A DNA stretch of 64,000 bases, from assembly GCA_965213885.1 (NCBI GenBank), contig OZ243919.1, forward strand, positions 2,790,001-2,854,000. The letters run 5' to 3'. Every line of letters starts with the position of its first letter. Position 1 is the stretch's first letter. Below the pieces are notes generated by a model. It did no database searches, was not told the DNA's origin, and worked only from the letters and a program-made list of their open reading frames with translations. The stretch comes from VYFG01 sp965213885. Lineage in GTDB: Bacteria > Pseudomonadota > Gammaproteobacteria > Arenicellales > Poriferihabitantaceae. The position numbers and the translations under genes were made by a program. This document shows, piece after piece, positions 26,706-37,500 of this stretch.

Positions 26706-27920
26706 TCAGGATGCCATGCTCTTCCTCGGCGCAAGTGCGACGGCGACGGCGAAGCTGGCGACGGCGAACACGAAGGCTTCCCGCAATACCAGTGAAAGAC
26801 TGGACCATGCCAGCGGCTGGTGGTCCACACTGGAGGACAGGACAAGCAGAAGGCCGGAAAACACCAGGCGCCCCATGAGGCTCTGGATCGAAAGGTAGGT
26901 GGCCCGCAAATGGCTGCCGATGCGCGGAGCAATCATGGCATTGACCGGTGCATAGATCAGTACCATGGGAAAATTGCGCAGGATGACCAGGACCAGCACC
27001 CATTGGGCCAGCACGAACGCGAGCGCCCCGATGATGGCAAGATGCGTCGCGAAGGCGATGTACAGGAGGGAACGTATGCCGAGCCGCTGATGGAGCCGTA
27101 CACTGAACGCCGCCCCCAGTACACCGCCGACCATCGAGATGCCGGCGACCACGCCGGACACCAGGGTCGTGGTGTCCCCGGCGAACCACTCCAGGTCGAG
27201 CAACCGGAGATAGGGCTGGTAGAACTCGTAGGCGACGTGCTCGAGGGAGTACATGAACACCATGACCCCGAAAAGCCAGGCCAGGACCCTGTCGGACAGC
27301 AGGCGCCAGCAGTCCCGTATCGAGTGGAGAAAGGACTCCGTGCCGGAACCGTCCTGACGGCGGTCCGGCGGCTCAACGCAGCCCCACGTCAGCCAGAACG
27401 CCCACAACGCCCCGACCAGTGCCAGTCCATACGGCAGCCGGAGGTCGGCAAGACCCAGGACCCCCCCGGCCAGGGAGGCCAGCGCCAGGCCGGCCGTGCC
27501 GAGCAGTTGACCGTGGGCCTCGTGCACGGCATATTGCTCTTGCGTGCCCAGCGACAGCAGGGAATCATAGAGGAAGGCCGTATCCGTTCCGGAAAGAAAC
27601 GCCATTCCCAGGGCCAGCAAAACCTGCCCGAACACCAGGCCCGTGAAGTCCGTGGCCGCGATGAAGGCGACGTTCGACGCCACGAAACAGGCGGCGGAAA
27701 CCAGCATGGTGATCCGGCGTCCCAGGCGGTCGGAAAAGTACCCGGACGGGACTTCGGACAGGGTCACGCACAGGTAATAGATCGAGCCGAGGAGAATCGC
27801 CGACGACAGCGGGACCATGCTGCTGAAATAGAGGAAGAACACCGGAAACCAGCCAAACAGGTTGGTGCTGAACTGGATCCAGGGATAGCGCCGGATATTG
27901 ATATCGGTCGCGGGGGTCAC
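26706..27920 (-). CDS. MFS transporter
   Basis: 404 residues with about twelve hydrophobic segments. The family motif between helices 2 and 3 is visible as GYFSDRLGRRITML. The central loop (CVEPPDRRQDGSGTES) separates the two six-helix halves. Substrate not predictable. It converges with the DUF364 gene (53-base gap) and diverges from the DUF2520 gene. Confidence 0.85.
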   Translation of the reverse strand: MTPATDINIRRYPWIQFSTNLFGWFPVFFLYFSSMVPLSSAILLGSIYYLCVTLSEVPSGYFSDRLGRRITMLVSAACFVASNVAFIAATDFTGLVFGQVLLALGMAFLSGTDTAFLYDSLLSLGTQEQYAVHEAHGQLLGTAGLALASLAGGVLGLADLRLPYGLALVGALWAFWLTWGCVEPPDRRQDGSGTESFLHSIRDCWRLLSDRVLAWLFGVMVFMYSLEHVAYEFYQPYLRLLDLEWFAGDTTTLVSGVVAGISMVGGVLGAAFSVRLHQRLGIRSLLYIAFATHLAIIGALAFVLAQWVLVLVILRNFPMVLIYAPVNAMIAPRIGSHLRATYLSIQSLMGRLVFSGLLLVLSSSVDHQPLAWSSLSLVLREAFVFAVASFAVAVALAPRKSMAS

Positions 27921-28165
27921 TTACCATCGTCCGGGGCATTCATTGCCCGGACTCTAGAGGATCGCCCGGTCCGATGGAATAGCCGGTCCCTGCCGGGACC
28001 TTCGGCTGTTGCCGTCCTGGCCGTCCCGACGCCTCTCAATGACGCCCGCCGGCCGCGGGCCGGGATTGCACACATGAACACACTGGGAAGGACATCGAAT
28101 CAGACGGGCCCCGCCGATTCCGGACGGCCGGATGACGGCGCGCGCCGCCGTTTCGGCACGGCGGC

Positions 28166-29023
28166 ATGCTGACCATCAGCTTCCTCGGCTGTGGCCGCGC
28201 GGGCCGGGTGCTGGGCCACCTGTGGCACCGCGACGGCGTATTCCGGATCGGGCAGGTCCTGACCCGCTCCCCCGACTCCGCCGCCGACGCGGTACGGAGC
28301 GTCGGCGGCGGCGCCGCGCTGGATTCCCCCGCCGGCCTCGGACCGGCGGACGTGATCCTGCTGGCGACACCGGACCGTCATATCGGCGATGCGGCCGCGC
28401 ACCTGTCCGGGAGCCGGGCGATCACGTTTCACCTCGGTGGAGCCCTGGCGTCCACGCTGCTGCGCGATGCCGGCCTCGAGGGCCCGGTTGCCAGCGTACA
28501 TCCGCTGCACAGTTTCGGTGACTTCACCTGGTCGGCCCGGAATTTCAGCGGAACCTGGTGCGCCTGCGAGGGGGATGAGGCAGCACTCGAGGTGCTGCGG
28601 CCGGCATTCGAGGCGATCGGCGGGCGCACGTTCACCATCAATGCCAACCGGAAACCGGCCTACCATGCCGCCGGCGTCATGGTGAGCAACTATCTCAACG
28701 CCCTGACAGCGGCCGGCATCGACACGTACGGACTCGCCGGCATCGACCGCGGCACCGCGGCCGCGCTCATCGCCCCGGTCCTCAGGAACACCGTCGAGAA
28801 CATCGTCGCCCACGGCCCCGGGGCCACGCTGACCGGACCGATCGCCCGGGGGGACTGGCAACTGGTGGAAGCCGAACTCGAGACGCTCCGGGAACTGGAC
28901 CCGGCGCTCGCGGAGATCTACCGGGTCATGGGCGCCAGGACCCTGGAGCTGGCCAGGACGCGGGATGACCTGGATTCTGATGACATGGCAAGAATGGGTG
29001 CTATTCTGGGCGCCGGACCCTAG
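28166..29023 (+). CDS. Rossmann-like and DUF2520 domain protein
   Basis: 285 residues. An N-terminal NAD(P)-binding motif ISFLGCGRAGRVLGHLW is followed by a pyrroline-carboxylate reductase-like domain, then the DUF2520 segment (NRKPAYHAAGVMVSNYL, LTGPIARGD). Members resemble ProC/ketopantoate-reductase folds but their substrate is unknown. It ends 58 bases before the Atm1-type exporter. Confidence 0.82.
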   Translation: MLTISFLGCGRAGRVLGHLWHRDGVFRIGQVLTRSPDSAADAVRSVGGGAALDSPAGLGPADVILLATPDRHIGDAAAHLSGSRAITFHLGGALASTLLRDAGLEGPVASVHPLHSFGDFTWSARNFSGTWCACEGDEAALEVLRPAFEAIGGRTFTINANRKPAYHAAGVMVSNYLNALTAAGIDTYGLAGIDRGTAAALIAPVLRNTVENIVAHGPGATLTGPIARGDWQLVEAELETLRELDPALAEIYRVMGARTLELARTRDDLDSDDMARMGAILGAGP

Positions 29024-29081
29024 CCTGGTCTGCCCGGGGCCAGGCAACCCAAACCGCCAGTTCAAGGTCAGCATTCGGAAC

Positions 29082-30923
29082 ATGTCTCCACGATCCAGGG
29101 TTCATACCACCGCACGGGGCGACTGGCGCGCCGCGCATAAGCTCCTGCCCTACCTGTGGCAGTACCGCTGGCGGATCGCGGTCGGCCTGGCACTCCTGGT
29201 GGCGGCACGGGCCGCCAACATCACGGTGCCGCTGGTCCTCAAGGAGATCATCGACGCCATGGACGCCGGGGAGACGGTGCAGATCCTGGTGCTGCCCCTG
29301 GCGTTCCTGATCGCCTACGGGCTACTGCGTTTCGGCGCAGTCCTGTTCAACGAACTGCGCGACATGATCTTCGTACGCGCCAGCGTCGACATCATCCACC
29401 GGGTCGCCATGGAGGTTTTTGTCCACCTCCACCGGCTTTCACTGGGCTTTCACCTCGACCGCAAGACCGGAGGGCTGTCGCGCGACGTGGAGCGCGGCAC
29501 CACCGGCATCGGCTTCTTTCTCCGGATCATGGTGCTCAACATCGTGCCGGTCGTGCTGGAAATCGCCGCGGTACTGGGAATCCTGTGGTACCAGTTCGAT
29601 ATCCTCTTCGCTCTGGTGACGGTCACCGTCATCGTGGTGTATGCGGTGTTCACCTACCTGGTCACCCGCTGGCGCACCCGTTTCCGGGTGGAGATGAACG
29701 CGGCGGAATCCAGCGCCAACACGCGCTCGATCGACTCGCTGCTGAACTACGAAACGGTCAAGGTGTTCGGCAACGAAATGCTGGAAAGGGAACGCTACCG
29801 GGATGCCATGGACCAATGGGCGCAGGCCAACCTGAAAAGCTACTACTCCCTTTCGCTGCTCAATACCGGCCAGGGATTCATCATCGCCGTCGGGATGACG
29901 GTGCTGATGGTCATGGCGGCCGGCGGCGTGGTCGCCGGACGGCTGACCCTGGGGGATTTCGCCATGATCAACGCCTTCCTGATCCAGCTCTACATCCCCC
30001 TCAGCTTCCTCGGCTCCCTCTACCGGGAACTGAACCATTCCCTGATCGACATGGAAAAGCTGTTCGACCTGCTGGACGAGTCGCCGAAGGTGATGGAACC
30101 CCCCGACGCCAGGCCGCTTGCGCTGTCCCGTGGCGAGATCCGGTTCGAGAACGTGAGCTTCCGGTACCAGCAAGACCAACCGGTTCTGGAGGACATCAGC
30201 TTCGGAATTCCCGGGGGAACCATGCTGGCGGTGGTGGGGCCGTCGGGGTCCGGAAAATCCACCCTGGCCCGGCTGCTCCTTCGGTTCTACGATCCGGACT
30301 CGGGGCGGGTGACCATCGACGGACAGGATGTCCGCGAACTGACCCTGGAAAGCCTGCGCGCGGTCATGGGCGTGGTGCCCCAGGATACGGTGCTGTTCAA
30401 CGACACGATCGGCTACAACATCGGCTACGGCCGCCAGGGCGCCTCCGCCGGGGACATTCGCGAGGCGGCCGGGGTGGCGCAGATCGACGCCTTCATCGAA
30501 CAGCATCCCCAGGGTTATGACATCCTGGTGGGCGAGCGCGGCCTCAAGCTCTCGGGCGGGGAAAAGCAGCGGGTCGCCATCGCCCGCACCGCCCTGAAAG
30601 GGGCGCGGATCCTGATTTTTGACGAGGCGACCTCCTCCCTGGACAGCCGCGCCGAACAGGCGATCCAGCAGGCCCTTGACCGGGTGGCGGAAAACTGCAC
30701 CACCCTGATGATTGCCCACCGCCTGTCGACGGTGACCCATGCCGATCACATCATCGTGCTGGACAGGGGGCGGATCGTGGAACGGGGCACCCACGAAGCG
30801 CTGGTCGGCAGCGACGGGCTGTATGCCCAGATGTGGCAGCTGCAGCAGGAAAAGCAGCTGTATCTCGAATCCCATGAAGTCCAGGACGCCACGGGGGCCG
30901 GCGAAGAGGAGATCGGAGTTTGA
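29082..30923 (+). CDS. Atm1/ABCB7-type ABC half-exporter
   Basis: 613 residues: six membrane helices (about 25-330) then one ATPase domain with Walker A GPSGSGKST (near 386), Q-loop VVPQDTVLFNDT, signature LSGGEKQR (near 489) and Walker B ILIFDEATSSLD. The blocks FHLDRKTGGLSRDVERGTTG and LNYETVKVFGNE are typical of the Atm1/HMT1 group, which exports glutathione-derived or metal-glutathione compounds. The ATG at 29082 is chosen; the open frame upstream overlaps the previous gene. Confidence 0.9.
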   Translation: MSPRSRVHTTARGDWRAAHKLLPYLWQYRWRIAVGLALLVAARAANITVPLVLKEIIDAMDAGETVQILVLPLAFLIAYGLLRFGAVLFNELRDMIFVRASVDIIHRVAMEVFVHLHRLSLGFHLDRKTGGLSRDVERGTTGIGFFLRIMVLNIVPVVLEIAAVLGILWYQFDILFALVTVTVIVVYAVFTYLVTRWRTRFRVEMNAAESSANTRSIDSLLNYETVKVFGNEMLERERYRDAMDQWAQANLKSYYSLSLLNTGQGFIIAVGMTVLMVMAAGGVVAGRLTLGDFAMINAFLIQLYIPLSFLGSLYRELNHSLIDMEKLFDLLDESPKVMEPPDARPLALSRGEIRFENVSFRYQQDQPVLEDISFGIPGGTMLAVVGPSGSGKSTLARLLLRFYDPDSGRVTIDGQDVRELTLESLRAVMGVVPQDTVLFNDTIGYNIGYGRQGASAGDIREAAGVAQIDAFIEQHPQGYDILVGERGLKLSGGEKQRVAIARTALKGARILIFDEATSSLDSRAEQAIQQALDRVAENCTTLMIAHRLSTVTHADHIIVLDRGRIVERGTHEALVGSDGLYAQMWQLQQEKQLYLESHEVQDATGAGEEEIGV

Positions 30924-31056
30924 CCATGAAGACAGCGGGTATCCGTCCGGCGCCTCAAGACAGACCGGCCCCGCGGCAGCGGATGACGGCATGCCGCGGC
31001 GGCTTCCGGTGCAACCCCGGCTCCGGCGGGCTCCGGATATCCGCCGGACCCCGGTG

Positions 31057-31545
31057 ATGGGATCCTCCCCGTACATCACCCCGGAAGGCTTCGCCTTGCT
31101 GCAGGCGGAGGAAAGGGAGATCTGGAGGAGGCGCGCCGAAGTCACCCGGGCGCTGTCCGCCGCCGCCGCCGAAGGCGACCGCTCGGAAAACGCGGAGTAC
31201 ATCTACCGCAAGAAGCAGCTCCGGGAAATCGACCGCCGGATCCGCTACCTGCAAAAGCGCTTGCCGGAACTGAACGTGGTGGACCGGGTGGGCAACGAGG
31301 AACAGGTGTTTTTCGGCGCCCGGGTCACGCTGGAGACAGAGGATGGCGGCGTGGAGGAGTATCGGATCGTCGGCGGCGACGAGATCGACAGCGACTCGAC
31401 GAGGGGTTACATCAGCGTGGATTCACCCATGGCCCGGGCGCTGCTGAAAAAGACGGCGGACGACGAGGTGGTGATCGAAATCGGTGGTATTTCGCGCCGG
31501 TATCTCATCACGGGAATCCGCTACGACCAGGTGCGGGCCGGATAG
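31057..31545 (+). CDS. greB: Transcription elongation factor GreB
   Basis: 162 residues. The N-terminal coiled coil (YITPEGFALLQAEEREIW; EGDRSENAEYIYRKKQLREI) carries the acidic loop that enters the RNA polymerase secondary channel, and the C-terminal FKBP-like domain has GYISVDSPMARALL. The DRSENAEYIYRKKQ form and the KRLPELNVVD link are GreB rather than GreA. It rescues backtracked polymerase by stimulating transcript cleavage. The start ATG 31057 (MGSSPYITPEG) fits the family length. Confidence 0.9.
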   Translation: MGSSPYITPEGFALLQAEEREIWRRRAEVTRALSAAAAEGDRSENAEYIYRKKQLREIDRRIRYLQKRLPELNVVDRVGNEEQVFFGARVTLETEDGGVEEYRIVGGDEIDSDSTRGYISVDSPMARALLKKTADDEVVIEIGGISRRYLITGIRYDQVRAG

Positions 31546-31863
31546 AAAATTCCCTGTCGCATCCGCCCGACGGGTTGACGGGTGTCCGCCGGTATCCCGT
31601 GCCAGCACCTGCCAGGAGCGAATGGACTGTCCGCTATTGAGCGGCCGCATCCCCCCGGCCCGGCCTGCCCCCTCCGACTCTTCCCCGAACAACCAGGCGG
31701 CACGCAGCCGGGTCGTTCAGGACAGACCGTTTCGCGGTATGACAGGATCCAGGCGGTTCGTCCCGCTGCCTCACCTGACCGCGAAGCGGTGCGCCAGCGT
31801 TGTCCTGCCATCCGGCTCGGGCCGAAGAGGGAATCCATGAGTCCGGCAAATCCTCCCGGACAG
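31546..31863. other. Convergent intergenic region greB/ggt
   Basis: 318 bases between the ends of two converging genes. GC-rich, with short frames on both strands but no family features. I see no hairpin with a T-run strong enough to call a terminator. Confidence 0.5.
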
Positions 31864-33498
31864 TCAGAATCCCGCCGCCATGCCATCCTTGCGATGATCG
31901 GAACCGGCGACATAGATGCCGTCCGCGCGGTAGATGAGCTGGGCGCCGCCGAACCCGGTTTCCTCGTCCGGGCTGCCGGCATACAGCCTGTGGCCGCGCC
32001 GCTGGAGTTCCGCCTCTACCTCGGGATCGAAGCCCTCCTCCAGGTGCAGCTGGAGATCCTCCAGCACCCGCCAGCGGCGGGCATCGCTGGCGGTCTGCGG
32101 ATTCTGGCCGTAGTCGTAAATGCGGATCACCATCTGCGCGTGCCCCTGGGCCTGCATGCTTCCGCCCATGACGCCGAAACTCATTTCCGGCCGGCCGCCC
32201 CGGGTGACGAACCCGGGGATGATGGTGTGAAACGGGCGCTTGCCGCCGCCCGCCTCGTTCGGATGCCCGGGAATCAGATTGAATCCAGCACCGCGGTTCT
32301 GCATGCTGATGCCGGTTCCCTCCACCACCACGCCGGAGCCGAAGCCGAAGTAGTTGCTCTGGATCATGGAGACCATCATGCCATCCCGGTCAGCGGTGGT
32401 GAGGTACACCGTGCCGCCCCGGTCGGGAAAGCCGTGCCGGGGAAAGCGCGCCTCGGCCATGCTGATCAGGGCCGCCCGCGAAGCCAGGTATCCGTCGTCC
32501 AGGAGGTTCTTCACGGACATCGTCATGGCATCGGGATCGGCGACGTACTGCCAGGCGTCCGACAGCGCCAGCTTCATGGCCTCCACCTGGAGGTGCACGC
32601 TGTCGGCGGAATCCGGCGCGAAGCGGCCCACGTCCAGGTGGCGGATGATGCCGAGCATCATGAGTGCGGCCAGCCCCTGGCCATTGGGCGGGATCTCGTG
32701 CAGGGCGATTTCGCCGTACTGCTGCCGGATCGGATTCATCCAGTCCGCCCGGTGGCCGGCAAGGTCTGACGGCTCCAGCTTCCATCCGTTACGCCTGGAC
32801 GAGGCCACCATTTCCATCGCCAGCTCGCCGCGGTAGAAAGCCTCTCCCCGGGTGCGGGCGATGGCTTCCAGCGTGGCCGCCTGGTCGGGGAACCGGAACC
32901 ATTGACCCGGTGCCGGCGGCTTTCCGTCCGGCAGGAAGTGATGGAATCCCTCCTGTGTCCGGAATTCCGGCGACGCGGCCGCCCAGGCCCGCGCGGTGAT
33001 CGGGGACACGGCATAACCGTTGCGGGCATACTCGACGGCATCCTCGAACAGCCGTGCAAAGGGCAGCCTGCCGAAGCGTTCGGACATCGCCACCCAGGCG
33101 GACACCGCTCCGGGAACGGTGGTGGCGGGCCAGCCGAACAGCGGCATCTCCCCGAGACCGGCGTAGTCCTCCGGCGTGACCGCCGCCGCCATGCGACCGG
33201 AGGCGTTGAGACCGTGCAGTTCCGTTCCGTCCCACAGGATGGCAAAGGCATCGCTGCCGATCCCGTTGCTTGTGGGTTCCACCACGGTCAGCGTGATGGC
33301 CGTGGCAAGCGCCGCGTCCACCGCGTTGCCGCCCTCCCGCAGCGCGCGGACGCCGGCCTGCACCGCGAGGGGCTGGGACGAGGCGACCATGTTGCGCGCC
33401 ATGACCGGCATGCGCCGGGAATCATAGGGAAAGCCGCCGGGAAAACCGTAATCGAGGGAGTGCATCGGGCTGGTCTGGGGTTCTTGATCTGGATTCAT
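31864..33498 (-). CDS. Gamma-glutamyltransferase family protein
   Basis: 544 residues of the Ntn-hydrolase GGT family. The N-terminal part has REGGNAVDAALATAITLTVV and the autoprocessing site lies at GGTVYLTTADRDG (near residue 370), where the Thr after GG would become the N-terminal nucleophile of the small subunit. Downstream it has SVVE-like text replaced by SMIQSNYFGFGSGVV, and FGVMGGSMQAQGH. No signal peptide is evident, so it may be cytosolic. It transfers or hydrolyses gamma-glutamyl groups such as those of glutathione. It lies 87 bases behind the DMT transporter. Confidence 0.87.
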   Translation of the reverse strand: MNPDQEPQTSPMHSLDYGFPGGFPYDSRRMPVMARNMVASSQPLAVQAGVRALREGGNAVDAALATAITLTVVEPTSNGIGSDAFAILWDGTELHGLNASGRMAAAVTPEDYAGLGEMPLFGWPATTVPGAVSAWVAMSERFGRLPFARLFEDAVEYARNGYAVSPITARAWAAASPEFRTQEGFHHFLPDGKPPAPGQWFRFPDQAATLEAIARTRGEAFYRGELAMEMVASSRRNGWKLEPSDLAGHRADWMNPIRQQYGEIALHEIPPNGQGLAALMMLGIIRHLDVGRFAPDSADSVHLQVEAMKLALSDAWQYVADPDAMTMSVKNLLDDGYLASRAALISMAEARFPRHGFPDRGGTVYLTTADRDGMMVSMIQSNYFGFGSGVVVEGTGISMQNRGAGFNLIPGHPNEAGGGKRPFHTIIPGFVTRGGRPEMSFGVMGGSMQAQGHAQMVIRIYDYGQNPQTASDARRWRVLEDLQLHLEEGFDPEVEAELQRRGHRLYAGSPDEETGFGGAQLIYRADGIYVAGSDHRKDGMAAGF

Positions 33499-33585
33499 GC
33501 GGATTGCGGAGGATGACTGCCCCCGGGCCGGCCATCCGGGGTGGAACGGGTCATCCGGGCACGCGCCGGACCGGCAGTCCGGGGG

Positions 33586-34497
33586 TCAGGGACCCCCGGG
33601 CGCCAGCGCGCCCGACCGGATGGCGCGTTCCCGCCGGATGGCCATGATACTGTATGACATCACGGCAGCCAGTACCACCGCGCTGCCGGCCAGGGTGTAG
33701 AGACTGGGCGTCTCGCCGACCCCGAGCCAGACCCACAGCGGGTTCAGCACGGCCTCGCTGAGCGAGAACAGCGCCACCTCCGCGGCCGGGATGAAACGGG
33801 TGCTCCAGGTCAGGCACATGAACCCGAGGCCGAACTGGACACTGCCCAGGGCCAGGATGATCACCAGGTCATGGCGACTGACGGCAAAGTCGCCGACAAG
33901 AGCCAGCACGATCACCGCGGTGAACAGGCCGGACAGGCAGGTCGCGGGCATCATGTCCACGTGCCGGTTGCCGCGCAGGATCAGGAGATAGCACACGAAC
34001 ATGATGGCGAGGCCGAGGGCAAATACATTCCCCAACATGCCGCCGGACACCAGGCCGTCCGCGAACATGAGGCCGATACCAAGGATCGCGGCGAACATCG
34101 CCGCCAGGCTGCCGCGGGTCACCCGCTCCCTGAGGAACAGCCATCCGGCCAGCGCGGCCAGCAGAGGAGCGGCGCCGATGATGAACACCACGTTGGCCAC
34201 GGTGGTGTTGAGCATGGCCATGATGTAGAAAATCGACCCCACGGAAAGGACGAGCGCGGCCAGCAGGCCTGCCCTGCCGATGTCGATGAAGCGCCTGGCG
34301 GTGTCGCCGCGGTACTGGAACAGCAGGAATAGGCCGATGGTGGAAAAGGTGGCCAGCGAGCGGTAGAACAGGATCTGCCAGCCGTCCGCGAACTCGATGT
34401 TGCGGATCAGGATGCCGGAGAGGCTGAGGAAGACGCCGCCCAGAAGGACGATGGCCACGCCCGCCATATAGCGGTTGTCCCGGGGCAGGGCCTGCAT
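33586..34497 (-). CDS. DMT-superfamily transporter (EamA)
   Basis: 303 residues with ten hydrophobic helices in two EamA repeats (GGVFLSLSGILIRNIEF in the first; LGSVQFGLGFMCLTWSTRFI in the second). Probable metabolite exporter. The ATG at 34497 (MQALPRDN) is used, 25 bases after the RND gene stop; the longer frame would overlap it. Substrate unknown. Confidence 0.85.
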   Translation of the reverse strand: MQALPRDNRYMAGVAIVLLGGVFLSLSGILIRNIEFADGWQILFYRSLATFSTIGLFLLFQYRGDTARRFIDIGRAGLLAALVLSVGSIFYIMAMLNTTVANVVFIIGAAPLLAALAGWLFLRERVTRGSLAAMFAAILGIGLMFADGLVSGGMLGNVFALGLAIMFVCYLLILRGNRHVDMMPATCLSGLFTAVIVLALVGDFAVSRHDLVIILALGSVQFGLGFMCLTWSTRFIPAAEVALFSLSEAVLNPLWVWLGVGETPSLYTLAGSAVVLAAVMSYSIMAIRRERAIRSGALAPGGP

Positions 34498-34522
34498 GCG
34501 GAGTGAAGGGTATCCGGGGGGA

Positions 34523-37500
34523 TCAGGCGGAGGCCGTCTCCGCCGCGGCAAGGCGGCGGCTGCGCCTTGCCTCCAGGGGGGCCACCAGCAGCGACATCAT
34601 CGGCGGAACGATGAGCAGCGTGATCACCGCAGACAGTGCGAGGCCTCCCACCACCACCGAACCGAGGCCCCGGTAGAGTTCCGAGCCCGCCCCGGGAAAC
34701 AGCACCAGTGGAAGCATGCCGAACACGGAAGTGAGCGTGGACATGAAGATCGGCCGGATGCGGTTGCGCGTGGCCTTCGGAATGGCTTCCTTCGGATCCA
34801 TGTCCCGCTCGCGGATCAGGTGCAGGGTCTGGTGCACCAGCAGGATGGCGTTGTTGACCACGATGCCCACGAGGATCACGAAACCCAGCATGGTGAGCAT
34901 GTCCAGGGCCTGGTAGGTGTAGAGATTCAGCACCGCGAGGCCCGCGATGCCGCCCGCGGCGGCGATGGGGACCGACACCATGATGATCAGCGGGTAGACA
35001 AAGCTCTCGAACAGCACCGCCATCACCAGGAAAACGATCACCACCGACAGCAGCAGGTTGATCCCCATGGCGGCACGGGTCTGGTCAAGCTTGTCCGCGG
35101 TGCCGGAAATCCTGAGCCGCACGTCCGGGGGCAGTCCCTCGGCCTTCAGTGGCTCGATGACCCGGTTCCGGATCGTCTCGATGGCCGATTCCAGCGGCAG
35201 CAGAGCCCCCGGACGGACCTCCAGGGTGATGGTGCGGAAACGCTCCCGGTGCTGGATCTGCGTGGGACCCGAGGTCAGTTCGATATCGGCCACGGATTCC
35301 ACCGGGATGACCTGGCCCGCCGGCGTGACGATGGGCAGGTCCCCGATCCCCTGGGTTTCCACCACGGAACCGGTGGCGCCCTTGAGCAGGATGTCCATGA
35401 GCTTTCCCTCCACCGTGGCCTGGGTGATTCTGAGTCCGTCGTTGAAGGTGTCGATGGTCAGGGCCAGGTCCCGCGCGGTGATGCCGCTGTCGTTGAGCCG
35501 CACCCGGTCCGGGTTCACCCTGACTTCCGGCGCGCCCAGTTCCAGCCCGGGGACCGGTCGCCATTCGTGACCCTGGTCCCGCGGGAACAGGTGGATGATC
35601 CGGCCGAATGCGCGGTTGGCGACCTCCAGCACCGTCTCCAGCTCGTTGCCGGAGATGTCCAGGTCCACCTTGCGCCCGCCGCCGATGCCGCGGCCGAAAA
35701 TCGACGGCTGGGTGATGAACCCGAACGTGCCCGGCTCCCGGAATACCGGCGCGCTCAGCACGGGCTTGAGTTCCGCCACCCTCGCGGGGTCCGCGGACAC
35801 CGCCCCGAGAAAGGTGCGGGACCGCGTGGCCACGTAGAAGAACCGTTCGATCAGGGGGGGGCTCTCGGCTTCCGGTGGCGCACCGGCAGCGTCATCCGGA
35901 TCGTCAAGGAACCGGTTCCTGAGCCCGTCGAAGAACCGCCCGGCCTGCTGGACCAGCGTGGGCTCCGGTTCGGCCCCGGCAGGCGGGACATCCGACTCCG
36001 TGATCCACAGATGGCTGATTTCCTGCTCTATGTCCTGCGCGATCCGGGTGGTGGTGTCGAGGTTGTAGCCCGGCGGGGGGATGACGATGCCGAACAGCAG
36101 GTTGCGGTTGCCCTCCGGCAGGTATTCAAGCTTGGGCAGGAACTGGTAGCTGAAGTAGCCCGCGCCCGCGGTGACGGCGACGGCGATGAACAGGGCAATG
36201 GAACGGCTTCGCACCACGAGGGTGACGAAACCGATGATCAGGTTGCTGAAAAGACCGGCGACGGAGTCCAGCAGGAAGATCCGGGCTTTCCGCATGTGGC
36301 CGTCCGGGGTCTGCCGGTTCGACAGCATCCGGCGCGAAAACGCGGGAATGACGGTGATGGACACCACCAGGGAAAGAACCACGGCAACGGAAATGGCCAC
36401 GGCGATATCGCGGAACAGCTGGCCGGCCTCCAGTTCCATGACGAGAATGGGTATGAACACCATGACCGTGGTCAGCGCCGAAACCAGCACCGCGCTCCAC
36501 ACCTGGCTGGCTCCCAGGTAGGCGGCCTCGCGGTTGCCGTACCCTTCTTCCTTGTGCCGGTAGATGTTCTCGAGCACCACGATGGCGGCATCCACCACCA
36601 TGCCCACCGCGAAGGCCAGGCCCGCCAGGGAAATCACGTTGATGGAACGTCCCAGAGCCGCCATGGCGACGAAGGCGCCGACCACCGACACCGGAATCGC
36701 CAGGGTGACGATGGCGGTGGCGCGGACCGAGCGCAGGAACAGGATCAGGACCATCGCCGCCAGGCCACCGCCGACCCAGATATTCTGCTTGACCAGGTCA
36801 ATGGCGGAATTGATGTACACCGTTTCGTCATACACCTGCTTGAGATTCAGTCCGGCCTCCGGTACCACGGACTGGTTGAGTTCCTTCACCGCCTCGGCGA
36901 GGCCCGCCATGGTCTCGATGACGTTGGCGCCTGTCTGGCGGGTGGCGTTCATGGCCAGGGCGGCATCACCAAGCATCCGGATGGTGGCGGTGGGCTCCTG
37001 GTAGCCGAAGCGCACATCGGCGATGTCGCCCAGCCTGGTGCGGGCGATCAGGTCGCTGCCGCTCCGGTTGATCAGCACCCCGCGAATGGCGTCCAGTGAC
37101 TGGAGTTCCCCCTCGGTGCGGACCACGTAGCGCCGCTTGCCCTCGTCGATGTCGCCGGCGCCCAGGGAGATGTTGGATAGCTGCAGCGAGCGACTGATGT
37201 CGGCGATGGTCAGGCTGTGACGCGCCAGCAGCGTCGGATCGATGATGATGTGTATTTCACGCTCGCCGGCGCCGAAGAAATTCACCCGGCTCACGCCGGG
37301 TACCCGTTCGAGGCGCTCCTTGACGGAATCCCGGACGAAGTCGCCGTATTCATGCATGTCCCGGGTGTTTCCGGGCAGGCGGGTGAAGATGAACCAGGCG
37401 ATGGCGTTGTCCTCGCTGCCGGCGGTGTCCAGGGTGGGCTGGTCGGCCTCCTCGGGATATTCCGACACCCGGTCCAGGCGGTTGGAGACCAGCAGAAGCG

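Noticed and set aside
26820..28172. 450-codon plus-strand frame opposite the MFS transporter
   Set aside because: Gln/Arg/Gly-rich shadow reading; the MFS protein on the other strand has helices and motif A.
34475..37099. 874-codon plus-strand open frame opposite the RND pump
   Set aside because: Antisense shadow of a GC-rich gene: composition dominated by His, Arg, Gly and Asp, no domain, while the minus strand has a full RND transporter.
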